Assembly (NCBI GenBank): GCA_009840225.1
Contig: VXOE01000015.1
Location: 1 to 61,310, forward strand
Origin: Caldilineaceae bacterium SB0662_bin_25
GTDB lineage: Bacteria > Chloroflexota > Anaerolineae > Caldilineales > Caldilineaceae
Reading direction: 5' to 3'
DNA: 61,310 bases
Below, in pieces: positions 17,471-25,787 of the stretch (position 1 is its first letter; each line of letters starts with the position of its first letter). A program made the position numbers and the translations under genes. The notes under the pieces were generated by a model. It did not search any database. It worked only from the letters and a program-made list of their open reading frames with translations, and had not been told where the DNA came from.

Positions 17471-18391
17471 TCATGTGCTTTGAAAGTCTCTCAGTTCGGC
17501 CCTGGTAGGCAAGCCGTCGATTACGCCCAGATGGGTGGTGGTGAAGGCGCCGGCGCGATTGGCCTGCTCGACGGCGGTCCGCAGGTCCTGGCCTTCGGCG
17601 AGACCGACGGCGAGCGCGGCGTTGAAGCTGTCACCGGCGCCGGTGACGTCGAGGGCCTGTACGCGAGTCGGCGGGACGGCCTCGACACCGCGTGCGGTTA
17701 TGATGAGCGACCCTTCTTCCCCGCGGGTCACGATTATGGCTTCGACGCCGAGATCGAGAAGGCGCCCGGCAAGGTCTTCCGTTGGCGTGGGATCGTCGGG
17801 TGGCAGGCCGAGGAGGATTCGTGTTTCGCTTTCGTTGGGCGTTAGCACGTCCACATGGGCAAGGGCATCCGGCTGCAGAGTCTGGCCGGGGGCCGGATTG
17901 AGGATGGTCAAAACGCGATGTTTTCGTCCCAGTTCCAGTGCCCGAGTCACAGACTCCAAAGGAACTTCGAGTTGGGCCATCAGGACATCGCTGCGGGCAA
18001 TGACGGGCTCGAACTCTTGCAAGAGATGGGGATGCAACAGCAGGTTCGCCCCCAAGTGGCCAACGATGGAGTTTTCACCTGAGGGTAGAAGCGTGACCAT
18101 GCCGACGCCGGTATTCGTGCCGGAAATCCGGTGTACGTGATCCGTCGTAACGCTCTCACGGGCATAGAGTTGCTCGGCGGAATCGGCAAACGGGTCGTCA
18201 CCCAGGCAGGCGAGAAGGTCCACTTGCGCCCCCAGCCGCGCAGCGGCGATTGCCTGATTTGTGCCCTTGCCGCCGGGGCCCATGTCGAAGAGATCACCTA
18301 TCAGCGCTTCGCCCATCACTGGCCTTCGCTGGACGCGCACGGTCAGGCTCACGACATAACTGCCAATCACTGCAATTCGTGCCACTCGCAA
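17471..18391 (-). CDS. rbsK: Ribokinase (PfkB family sugar kinase)
   Basis: A 306-residue PfkB-fold kinase. The first PfkB signature region has GPGGKGTNQA near residues 38-47, which contacts the sugar. The second signature DVTGAGDSFNAALAVG carries the catalytic Asp and anion hole. LTPNESET is the ATP-site segment typical of ribokinases. It phosphorylates D-ribose, or a related pentose or nucleoside, to the 5-phosphate in the cytoplasm. The frame opens at TTG (18391); GTG at 18385 is an equal alternative. It lies 80 bp upstream of the PhyH gene on the same strand and may share a transcript. No ribose transporter is adjacent. Confidence 0.9.
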   Translation of the reverse strand: MRVARIAVIGSYVVSLTVRVQRRPVMGEALIGDLFDMGPGGKGTNQAIAAARLGAQVDLLACLGDDPFADSAEQLYARESVTTDHVHRISGTNTGVGMVTLLPSGENSIVGHLGANLLLHPHLLQEFEPVIARSDVLMAQLEVPLESVTRALELGRKHRVLTILNPAPGQTLQPDALAHVDVLTPNESETRILLGLPPDDPTPTEDLAGRLLDLGVEAIIVTRGEEGSLIITARGVEAVPPTRVQALDVTGAGDSFNAALAVGLAEGQDLRTAVEQANRAGAFTTTHLGVIDGLPTRAELRDFQST

Positions 18392-18532
18392 TCCTCAGCG
18401 ACTAACCACTTCTGATATGGCCACCTGGAACGTGGAAGCGTCCTCCTCCTGCCAGCACGAGCTGACCGGACAATCGGGACTCTAACATCAATGAAAGATA
18501 TTTTCAACGGAAACGAACGGAGCGTTCGGCGG

Positions 18533-18561
18533 TTGAAGGTTCCCTGAGTATCTCATATACT
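18533..18561 (+). promoter_or_regulatory. Candidate promoter of the ferritin-like gene
   Basis: TTGAAG (18533-18538), a 17-bp spacer and TATACT (18556-18561). It lies about 120 bp before the chosen start codon at 18683. Confidence 0.45.
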
Positions 18562-18682
18562 TACGCTCGGAAGGGCTGCAAGCTTTCCAGTACTTTGGAT
18601 TCCGATGTACGGGTGTCACTCAACCTTTCCAAAGCTCACCCCTTTAGGACCTAGAAGGAGCCAGAACCCGAGAAGCAAGCCG

Positions 18683-19942
18683 ATGAACTCATCATACCAG
18701 TTCGCTGGTCTTCAGCGTGCCAAAGAGCCCGGCCTCAGCGTAGAAGAATGCGCTCGAAGGATTCACCGCATGGCCTATGTCGAAGAGCGGCTTATGTTCC
18801 TGCAGGCAGCGCATATTGTCACAACTCCCCAGAGAGATCTTAAGGGGCTGTTGTCGCGTTTGCAATACGAGGACGGTCTTCATTCAGACCTCCTGAAGAA
18901 CAGGCTTTTGGAGCTGCGCGTTTCCAGGTCCAGGGGGTATGGGGTACCCGATGAGAGGCTCGAGGTTGTTCTGGATGAGGCGATGCGTTCTGAGGGAAGC
19001 GTCGAGCTACTTGCCGCCCTGGCGGGCGTGTTCAAACCGGCGTTGCTGGAGGTCTACCGCAGCTATGTTCGTCAGACGAACGGCCTGGCCGACTATGAAT
19101 CGGTGCGTTTGATGCGTGCAATCATAGCGGAGGAAGAAGAGACACTTGATCTGCTGGAAGCGGCCTACAGTGACGTGGTGCAGACGGTTGAGGAGAAGGA
19201 AGTGGCGGCGAAGTGGGCTAGCACGCTTGAGAAGATGCTCGAGGACGCGGGGGGAATCGCCGGCGCGGCCGAAACGGGGGTCGGAAGCGTTCAAGCTGTG
19301 CGCAGTGGGGGTCGCTTCAGAGTTGCAAGGCGTCCTGGGCGGGACGACACTTTTTCCAGTGTTTGGGACTTTGTCCACGTCGATGAGAACCGTGTGCCGG
19401 AGCGGCTGGCGCAGATGATCGCCACCCGGCTGGGGGAAATGACGATTGCAGAGGCGCTGGCCATCGTCCTGCTGGAGGTCGAGGGGCAGCCGTGGTCATT
19501 TTACGTGGCGATTTCGCGTCACATGTGGGACGAAATGCGCCACTCGCTGTTTGGGGAGGCGGCCGCCGAGCAGGTTTACGGCGACCGCGCGGCGCTGCCG
19601 TTGCGGGACTTCGAGATTGAGTACCTGTTTGAAATGACGCCGCTGGAACTCTACGCCATGTTGGGAATCGGCGTGGAAGCAGCCCTGATGAAGTATCCAC
19701 CGGGAAAACGGGCCGAATACGAGTTTTGCCGTGACCTGGCGCGCCACCCCCTGATGACGACTTTTCAGGACTTTGACTGGGCTGACGAAGTCGAGCATGT
19801 GCAGATTGCCCGCAGTCAGTTAAAGAGGTGGTTTGCGGGTGACGCCGATGAACTGTCGGCACTGGCCGAACGGGGAATGCAGTTTCGAGCGCGAACGCGG
19901 CGGCTTCACGCTCCCTCTCCAATGCCCGAGTTGCCGGCATAG
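18683..19942 (+). CDS. Ferritin-like (di-iron helical) protein of unknown function
   Basis: A 419-residue, mostly helical protein. Two ExxH motifs are visible: E284-MR-H287 in MWDEMRHSLFGE and E369-VE-H372 in ADEVEHVQIARSQL. An acidic helix ALAIVLLEVEGQPW precedes the first. Together these are the ligands expected for a ferritin-like di-iron site. The N-terminal half (EDGLHSDLL, AIIAEEEETLDLLEAAY) looks like a related bundle lacking full ligands, suggesting duplication. ATG at 18683 was chosen over 18605 because the helical region starts there; no strong ribosome site helps decide. No signal or membrane segment is present. It could be an oxygenase or an iron-binding stress protein. It stands 176 bp from the aldolase gene on the same strand. 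Confidence 0.75.
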   Translation: MNSSYQFAGLQRAKEPGLSVEECARRIHRMAYVEERLMFLQAAHIVTTPQRDLKGLLSRLQYEDGLHSDLLKNRLLELRVSRSRGYGVPDERLEVVLDEAMRSEGSVELLAALAGVFKPALLEVYRSYVRQTNGLADYESVRLMRAIIAEEEETLDLLEAAYSDVVQTVEEKEVAAKWASTLEKMLEDAGGIAGAAETGVGSVQAVRSGGRFRVARRPGRDDTFSSVWDFVHVDENRVPERLAQMIATRLGEMTIAEALAIVLLEVEGQPWSFYVAISRHMWDEMRHSLFGEAAAEQVYGDRAALPLRDFEIEYLFEMTPLELYAMLGIGVEAALMKYPPGKRAEYEFCRDLARHPLMTTFQDFDWADEVEHVQIARSQLKRWFAGDADELSALAERGMQFRARTRRLHAPSPMPELPA

Positions 19943-20118
19943 AACCGGGCGTCCAATTCGAGTAGAGAACTCACCATGCAGGATTTTGGACACTTACAGT
20001 GGTGAGGATCCAGAAGGCGCTGCCTGTGTTTCAGAAAGTCATTCAATAAGTGGTGAACTGAATGTAGGAATGCAGCTCATTCGGTCCAATCAGGAAGAAC
20101 ATTGGAGGAGCCAACAGG

Positions 20119-20892
20119 ATGCGATCCAATTTTGTACGGGAAAAGGCGCTCAGCGGACAGAAGACTATGGGATGTTTCCTGGGCATGGGGAGTGCGACGG
20201 TCGCCGAGCTGCTGGCGCACGCCGGCGCCGAGTGGTTGTTGATCGAGATGGAGCACAACGGCCTCGACATGGCCGAGGTCGAGCGTATTCTGATGGCCAT
20301 AAACGGGACAGATACAGTTCCGATGGTGCGGATTCCGTCAGCTGATCCTGTCTTTATCCAGAGGTCGCTGGACATTGGCGGTATGGGAATTGCGGTGCCA
20401 ATGGTCCGGACCGTGGCGGAGGCAGAGGCAATCGTGTCCGCTTCCCGCTATCCTCCCCAGGGAAGGCGCAGTTTCGGGCCGCTACGGGCGTCACATTACA
20501 CCTTTGAATATGAGGAGTATTTCGAAAAGGCGAATGAGAACATACTGATCATGCTGATCATTGAGACTCCGGAAGCGGTTGAGCGCCTGGAAGAGATTGC
20601 CAAGGTACCGGGCATCGATGTCCTGTTCATCGGCGCCTTTGATCTCTGCCTCTCGATGGGTTTGAACCCATTTGAAATGCCGTTGCCTGAGATAGACGCC
20701 GTGATGGCGCGCGCTGTGGCTGTCGGCCGTTCCTGTGGCGTGGCTGTCGGCGCGGGGGCTGGCACGCCTGAGGAGTTGAAAGCCCTCGCTGCACAGGGCT
20801 TTACATTTTTGAGCTATGGGCCAGACTACAAGCTTCTGGTTGACGCGATCCGGCCCGGTGTTGAGGCATTCAGGCAGGTTGAAGGTACGTGA
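20119..20892 (+). CDS. HpcH/HpaI family aldolase
   Basis: A 257-residue class II aldolase of the HpcH/HpaI (citrate lyase beta-like) fold. Motifs include LLIEMEHNGLDMAEV (catalytic His), VRIPSADPVFIQRSLDIGG (substrate Arg region), IIETPEAVERL (metal Glu) and VLFIGAFDLCLSMG (metal Asp). The family cleaves 4-hydroxy-2-oxoacids such as 2-keto-3-deoxy-sugar acids or 4-hydroxy-2-oxoheptanedioate to pyruvate and an aldehyde. The ATG follows GGAGGAG closely. A sugar-acid role is plausible given rhaM and ribokinase nearby, but the exact substrate is open. An inverted repeat follows the stop. Confidence 0.9.
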   Translation: MRSNFVREKALSGQKTMGCFLGMGSATVAELLAHAGAEWLLIEMEHNGLDMAEVERILMAINGTDTVPMVRIPSADPVFIQRSLDIGGMGIAVPMVRTVAEAEAIVSASRYPPQGRRSFGPLRASHYTFEYEEYFEKANENILIMLIIETPEAVERLEEIAKVPGIDVLFIGAFDLCLSMGLNPFEMPLPEIDAVMARAVAVGRSCGVAVGAGAGTPEELKALAAQGFTFLSYGPDYKLLVDAIRPGVEAFRQVEGT

Positions 20893-20910
20893 CCTTAAGC
20901 GCGGGAGAAA

Positions 20911-20946
20911 GTCCCTGCCAGCACATCACTCCTGGCCGGCAGGGAC
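20911..20946. terminator. Inverted repeat between convergent genes
   Basis: GTCCCTGCC (20911-20919) pairs perfectly with GGCAGGGAC (20938-20946) over an 18-base loop. It lies 18 bp after the aldolase stop and 20 bp before the end of the convergent Asp-box gene. There is no T-run, so it is a probable mRNA end structure rather than a classic intrinsic terminator. Confidence 0.45.
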
Positions 20947-20966
20947 CTGCCAAGCTAAGTGGAATT

Positions 20967-21935
20967 CTATACTGCCAGAGCTACTGCCCGAACTTCACCA
21001 AACTCCCGTTCAAGTTTCGTCCAGGAGTGGCCGCGATCTGTGCTGCGGTAGAGTTGGCCGGCCACACTGTAGGCTACGATCCAGTCCGGCGAGGCAGGGT
21101 TGTGGGAAACTGCCCAGATCGTGCTGTTGGCCACGCCGCCAAGATCGGCCCGTTCCCAAGTCTTGCCCAGATCGCTACTATGGAAAAGGCCGCCTTCGTC
21201 CCCGGGGGGGCCGTTGCCTGCTCCAACCCAGATGCGGCTGTCTCCATTTGAAAGGTGAATGACGCCCCGGCAGTAGGGCCAGGGATAGTGATTTCTGACT
21301 TCAAGGGGCGTCCAATTCTGCATATCGGTGGTGACGCAAACGTCGTTGTTAGTGGCTGCGACCAGTGTCTTGGGTGAGCCTGGCACGACGGCGAGGCCGT
21401 GAATGTCGAGACTGGACAGCCCTTCGCTGCCTTCTTCCCAAGTATCGCCCCCATCGCGGCTGATGCGCATGCCATCGATTTCAATGCCGGCGTAGACGGT
21501 CTGTGAATCATCCGGGTCGAAAAGAATGATGGTCACTCGGGGCGTGATTGGAACGCCCTCGCACTCTTCGGCCAGCTCAACGTCCAGTTTCTGCCACGAG
21601 GCGCCGCCGTCCTGAGTCCTGAAGAGTGCTGACGGGCAGGTCCCGGCGAAGATCGTGTCCGAGTTTGCGGGATCGACGGCGAGCGCCCAGATTTCCAGGT
21701 CGTTCATGGGCGAATCAACGAGGGCCCAGGAGTCGCCGCCGTCACGCGTGCGATAGACGCCTGCTTCCGTTCCTGCGTACATGACGGCTGAATTGCCCGG
21801 ATCTACTGCGATGGCGCGAATATCCGATTCCATAAACAGACCTTGGGAGGCCCTCTCCCAGGTGTCGCCGCCGTCGCGGCTGCGCCATACACTTTGTCCG
21901 ATTGTGCCTGCGAAGATGGTGGGATTTGCTGTCAC
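20967..21935 (-). CDS. Asp-box (BNR) beta-propeller protein
   Basis: A 322-residue protein built from repeated blades. Asp-box motifs occur as SRDGGDTW, TRDGGDSW, TQDGGASW, SRDGGDTW, SSDLGKTW and STDRGHSW, with the spacer pattern AVDPxNSxxxYAGT between blades. Such propellers appear in sialidases, xyloglucanases and Ycf48-like assembly factors. Without catalytic residues to recognise, binding or scaffolding is as likely as hydrolysis. No signal peptide is visible. The GTG start is supported by a strong GAGGAGGAGG ribosome site. It is probably transcribed alone. Confidence 0.82.
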   Translation of the reverse strand: MTANPTIFAGTIGQSVWRSRDGGDTWERASQGLFMESDIRAIAVDPGNSAVMYAGTEAGVYRTRDGGDSWALVDSPMNDLEIWALAVDPANSDTIFAGTCPSALFRTQDGGASWQKLDVELAEECEGVPITPRVTIILFDPDDSQTVYAGIEIDGMRISRDGGDTWEEGSEGLSSLDIHGLAVVPGSPKTLVAATNNDVCVTTDMQNWTPLEVRNHYPWPYCRGVIHLSNGDSRIWVGAGNGPPGDEGGLFHSSDLGKTWERADLGGVANSTIWAVSHNPASPDWIVAYSVAGQLYRSTDRGHSWTKLEREFGEVRAVALAV

Positions 21936-22113
21936 TTTGGAACCTCCTCCTCATTGTGTCAATTTAAACCCACTGTGAGATCAGAGTTGAAAGTTTGGTT
22001 GAAGCGAGAGTTGAAAGGGTCTGGCCACACTCTGCTTCAACTGCCGATTCCGTAGTCGGATTAGGGCCGATCTTGCAGCGCCTGCGGTCGCCAGTTGGCG
22101 AAAAGCGCTGTGG

Positions 22114-22887
22114 TTAGCGTTGTGAAGCCGTGCCGAGTAAGACCGCGCATTGAAAAGAGTGCCCTCTCTCATCAATCTGCAGAGCCTCCCGCACCTCTTC
22201 CGGTGAGGCGCTGTAGAGGGCGCGAATGGCAGCGCGATTGACCTCCGGCGTTTCCATGCGTTCGGTCCACTCCTCGAAGTGGAGGAAAATGCGATAGGGA
22301 AAGACGACTTCCAGGTTGAAACCGGCCGCGGCAAAACGGTTGCTCCACTCTTCAAGCGTGTAATCGCGCACGTGGGAGGGATCCCGGAGAACCTCTATGG
22401 CGTTCAGATAGGTATCGCAGACGGGGTCACCGAAGCCGAGCACATCGCTGAGGATGAACTGGCCGCCTGCCCTCAGTACGCGATGGAATTCGTGCAGTGC
22501 CTTGTCCGGTCGGGCCCAGTGATGCGCGCTGTAGCGGGAAACTACGAGATCGAATGATGAGTCGGCAAAAGGCAGCTTCTCGACATCTCCCAGTCTGGTG
22601 CTCAGATTCGTCAGTCCTCGGTATTCTGCCAAGACCTCGACTTGATTCAGCATTGTGGCCGTGAAGTCGAGCGCTACCACTTCGCCTACGTGGGGAGCGA
22701 AGCTTGCCGCAGTATGACCTGCCCCGCAGCCGGCATCCAGAACGCGTTCATCGCCTTTCAGGTTAGCGGCTTCGACCATCACGGGCAGATCCTCGCCCTG
22801 TGCATGCACTGTGCTCGTGAGATACTTGGCTGCAACGCGCCCGAACTGCTCCTGCACTGCGTCCTTAAGGCTGCTATCTTTAGCCAT
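22114..22887 (-). CDS. Class I SAM-dependent methyltransferase
   Basis: A 257-residue Rossmann methyltransferase. Motif I is VLDAGCGAGHTAA (near residue 49), motif II VVALDF, motif III LGDVEKLPFADSSFDLVVSRYSAHH and post-motif HRVLRAGGQFILSD, all typical of the UbiE/YcgJ-like group. The acceptor is unknown. It lies 21 bp after the M20 peptidase gene on the same strand, so both are probably one transcript. Confidence 0.9.
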   Translation of the reverse strand: MAKDSSLKDAVQEQFGRVAAKYLTSTVHAQGEDLPVMVEAANLKGDERVLDAGCGAGHTAASFAPHVGEVVALDFTATMLNQVEVLAEYRGLTNLSTRLGDVEKLPFADSSFDLVVSRYSAHHWARPDKALHEFHRVLRAGGQFILSDVLGFGDPVCDTYLNAIEVLRDPSHVRDYTLEEWSNRFAAAGFNLEVVFPYRIFLHFEEWTERMETPEVNRAAIRALYSASPEEVREALQIDERGHSFQCAVLLGTASQR

Positions 22888-22908
22888 TTTCGATTGGCCA
22901 CTTCGCTT

Positions 22909-24249
22909 TCATGTCGCGGCGTTCTGCCCGTATCGTTCCAATACTGTTGACATTGCTTGCACTCCGAATTCAAGCGCCTCGACGGGCACGCGCTCATCGG
23001 CTGCATGTACCGTAGCGCTGAAGTTTGTGCCGGGGGGCAGTTTCATTGGCAGGAATCCGTAGTTCTGGATGCCCAATCGGGAAAACATACGGCCATCAGT
23101 GAATCCGCCCACCATGGAAGGAATGACTACCCCGTCCGGGTCGAGCTCTTCCACGACTTCTTTCAGCATCGAAAAGAGGCCCATGTCGACACCGGCCTGG
23201 CCAGGGTCGTGTCGAATAATCTCAAATGACAGGTCATCGCCGAGCAACTGGTGCAGTTCAGAAATGAGACTGTCGGAGGTAAAGCCGGGCAGAACGCGAC
23301 CATCCAGTTCCAGCAGAATCTCGCTCGGAATGACGTTCGTCTTGATTCCGCCGCCGACGACGGTGGCATTGGCTGTGTTGTGTAGCAAAGCGTCAAGGCT
23401 GCGGGCCTGGGGCAGTCCATCGGCCAACATCTGGTCTAGGGTAGCGTCGGTGCGATCGGGGTCGAGTAGCGCCAAGGCCGCGTCAGCCAAATGGTCGGGC
23501 GCGTGTTCGGCCAGTGCCGGCAGCATTTGCTCCATAACAGGGGTGATGTGTACGGGCAACCGGTTGTTGTTGAGGGTCGTCAGGACCTTGCCAAGCCGGG
23601 CCATGGCACCGTCGCGCAAGGGTGTCGAGCCGTGACCGCCCGGTCCTGATAGACGGGTCTGCAGCCAGCAGACCTGTTTTTCGGCGACCATCAGTGGGTA
23701 GAAGCGCTGGTCGCCCATGTATTGGGCGCTTCCTCCCCCTTCGCCGATGGCATATTTAGCGCCGTCGAACTGTTCGGGATGTTGTTCGGTCAGGAAGCGG
23801 GCGCCGTAGTCGCTGCCGGCCTCCTCATCGCTCATTATGGTCAGAATTACGTCGCCTGCCGGAGTGTGCCCCTCGGCTGCGGCGCGCAGGACGGCGCAGG
23901 TCATCATGGTTACGCCGCTCTTCATGTCCAGGCTGCCGCGGCCCCAAACCGTGCCGTCGATCAGCTCTGCGCCGAAAGGGTCGCGTTGCCAGTCCTGGTT
24001 GGCAGTCGTAACCACGTCGACATGGCCTTGAAGTATCAGACCTGGCACGTCGCCTCGCCCGGGCAGTCGCGCCACCACATTCGGTCGGTTGGGATCCTTC
24101 GCCAGCACAGTTGTCGCCAGCCCGCCTTCCTGCAACAACCCGTTGAGATATCTGATACACTCGGCTTCATTGCCAGGTGGGTTGGTCGTGTCGTAGCGGA
24201 TCAGAGTTTGCAGCAGTTCGGTAGGTCTGGCGTAGGTCGGTGTTGCCAT
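22909..24249 (-). CDS. M20 family metallopeptidase (ArgE/DapE-like)
   Basis: A 446-residue two-domain zinc hydrolase. Metal ligands appear in LQGHVDVV (His), WGRGSLDMKSG (bridging Asp), IMSDEEAGSD (catalytic Glu and ligand), and the C-terminal VHAADERV (His). The dimerisation domain lies around residues 190-340. Family members remove N-acyl groups from amino acids or cleave small peptides; this clade is often annotated as succinyl-diaminopimelate desuccinylase or acetylornithine deacetylase without proof. It is the first gene of a two-gene unit with the methyltransferase. Confidence 0.9.
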   Translation of the reverse strand: MATPTYARPTELLQTLIRYDTTNPPGNEAECIRYLNGLLQEGGLATTVLAKDPNRPNVVARLPGRGDVPGLILQGHVDVVTTANQDWQRDPFGAELIDGTVWGRGSLDMKSGVTMMTCAVLRAAAEGHTPAGDVILTIMSDEEAGSDYGARFLTEQHPEQFDGAKYAIGEGGGSAQYMGDQRFYPLMVAEKQVCWLQTRLSGPGGHGSTPLRDGAMARLGKVLTTLNNNRLPVHITPVMEQMLPALAEHAPDHLADAALALLDPDRTDATLDQMLADGLPQARSLDALLHNTANATVVGGGIKTNVIPSEILLELDGRVLPGFTSDSLISELHQLLGDDLSFEIIRHDPGQAGVDMGLFSMLKEVVEELDPDGVVIPSMVGGFTDGRMFSRLGIQNYGFLPMKLPPGTNFSATVHAADERVPVEALEFGVQAMSTVLERYGQNAAT

Positions 24250-24613
24250 CTCGTCCCTGTTTTCCCTTGCTGTGGCTGAGGAGCGATTCCTTATGAATTT
24301 TTCGTCTGGCAGAATGTTTAGGCGGTTTCCGGAACAGGGCCTGATTCAGCCTCCTCCAAACGGTTCTATCTCTGTGATGTGACGGCCATGACCGCAAGCC
24401 TATCCCATCAAGCCGGTAACCGCAAGAGTGGGCGGCTGCAGCGCGCTGGCTGGGAGCCTCTCCTACATTTGGCAAGTGCATGGTAGAGACGGTCGCCACT
24501 CATTCAAGAATACCAGGCGCGCCCTGGTCACGTTGTGCAGGTTGCTGACAGCGCAATCTCGCGACACCGCGACGGGTCGGACCGGTCGGCTAGTTCTCCT
24601 TTCTTGACGCGCC

Positions 24614-24735
24614 TGTTACAATAGCCACGAAAACTGCCCAAATGGAGTGGAGGGGAAGCGAATTGGCTTCTAGCTGGAAGCCGATCCAGAGCGGTCACGA
24701 TTTGGCTCCACTCTGATTTCCGGACTTGTGTCATA
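24614..24735 (+). promoter_or_regulatory. Extended -10 promoter and structured leader of the homocysteine methyltransferase gene
   Basis: TGT-TACAAT (24614-24622) is an extended -10 element; transcription would begin near 24629. The leader can fold as an outer stem GAGTGGAG (24645-24652) with CTCCACTC (24706-24713), enclosing a hairpin ATTGGCTTC (24662-24670) with GAAGCCGAT (24677-24685, one wobble). No Shine-Dalgarno is obvious before the ATG. It does not match a SAM or SAH riboswitch pattern known to me. The remaining bases 24250-24613, between this and the divergent M20 gene, show nothing else. Confidence 0.35.
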
Positions 24736-25701
24736 ATGAGAACCATCAGCGAAAGACTTGAGGACGACCGGGTCATCCTAATGGACGGCGCCACCGGAAC
24801 AGAGTTGGAGAGCAGAGGCGTGTCCATGCACGGCATCGCCTGGAGCGGAATCGCGGTTGCAACCGATCCCGATATTGTACGCCAGGTACATCTAGACTAT
24901 ATTCGCGCCGGCGCAGAGATAATCATCACAAACACGTTCGCCACCGGCCGCAATATGCTGCGCCTCGCGGGAGAGGAGAGCAGAACTGAGGATCTCAATC
25001 GTCAGGCCGCTCTATTGGCACTTCAGGCAAGAGAGGAGGCTGGGGATGCCAAAAGCAAAGCCCGCGATAGGTCTTGGCAAACGGCGCCGGACTCGGTTTG
25101 GGTGGCTGGATCGATCTCTCCGATGTCTGGGGGTCTTGGGGATGAAGCAAATCGTTCCGCAAGCCAGATGAGGTCCGATTTCAAGGAGCAGGCGGAGCTG
25201 TTAGTCGAATCCGGCGTAGATTTCCTGATTTTGGAGATGATTCGAGACATAGACTTTGCCTGTGTTGCACTCGAAGCTGCCACGGGCACTGGCCTGCCCG
25301 TTTGGGTGGGGTTCAGCTGCGACAGGGCAAAGGACGGCGGCATAAGACTGGCACCTGCCATCCATGAAGAAGTTCGTTTGGAGAAGGGCGTAGCCGCGGT
25401 AATGGCCGAGGGGGGTTCCCTTGCAGCCGTGATGCACAGCAACGTGGACATTACCGGTCCGGCTCTGGAGATCGTCCGGTCCGTGTGGGCGGGGCCGACG
25501 GGGGCTTATCCGGAGAGCGGCTACTTTGTGAAGCCGAACTGGCAGTTTGTCGACATCATTGCGCCCAGCGACTTCACACAACGGGCGCTGGACTGGATAG
25601 AAAAGGGAGCAAGAGTGGTGGGGGGGTGCTGTGGAATCGGCCCACGCCACATTCGTGCGCTCGCCGAAAGGCTATCCGTTACCGATACCAACCCCTCATA
25701 G
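24736..25701 (+). CDS. Homocysteine S-methyltransferase family protein
   Basis: A 321-residue zinc-dependent methyltransferase barrel. The N-terminal ILMDGATGTELESRG matches the family start, and TNTFATGRNML follows. A first zinc Cys may lie in VGFSCDRAK near residue 196, with the Cys pair in VVGGCCGIGPRHIRAL near residue 301. The reaction is methyl transfer to homocysteine from a donor such as S-methylmethionine or betaine. It is shorter than MetH and has no cobalamin domain. No ribosome site precedes the ATG, and a foldable leader lies upstream. Confidence 0.9.
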   Translation: MRTISERLEDDRVILMDGATGTELESRGVSMHGIAWSGIAVATDPDIVRQVHLDYIRAGAEIIITNTFATGRNMLRLAGEESRTEDLNRQAALLALQAREEAGDAKSKARDRSWQTAPDSVWVAGSISPMSGGLGDEANRSASQMRSDFKEQAELLVESGVDFLILEMIRDIDFACVALEAATGTGLPVWVGFSCDRAKDGGIRLAPAIHEEVRLEKGVAAVMAEGGSLAAVMHSNVDITGPALEIVRSVWAGPTGAYPESGYFVKPNWQFVDIIAPSDFTQRALDWIEKGARVVGGCCGIGPRHIRALAERLSVTDTNPS

Positions 25702-25787
25702 GTTTCCCCCAGACAGGCCGTTCTGGGTCCGGGTCCCGTGTTTCGATTCTCTTCTGATTGAGAGCTACTTCTGCGGGGAGTGGGAGA

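Noticed and set aside
20967-21935. Photosystem II assembly factor (Ycf48) assignment
   Set aside because: The Asp-box propeller is shared by many families, and no photosynthesis gene is in the window.
24604-24622. TTGACG followed by TACAAT as a classic promoter
   Set aside because: Only 7 bp separate the two hexamers; the TGT-TACAAT extended -10 reading is more reasonable.
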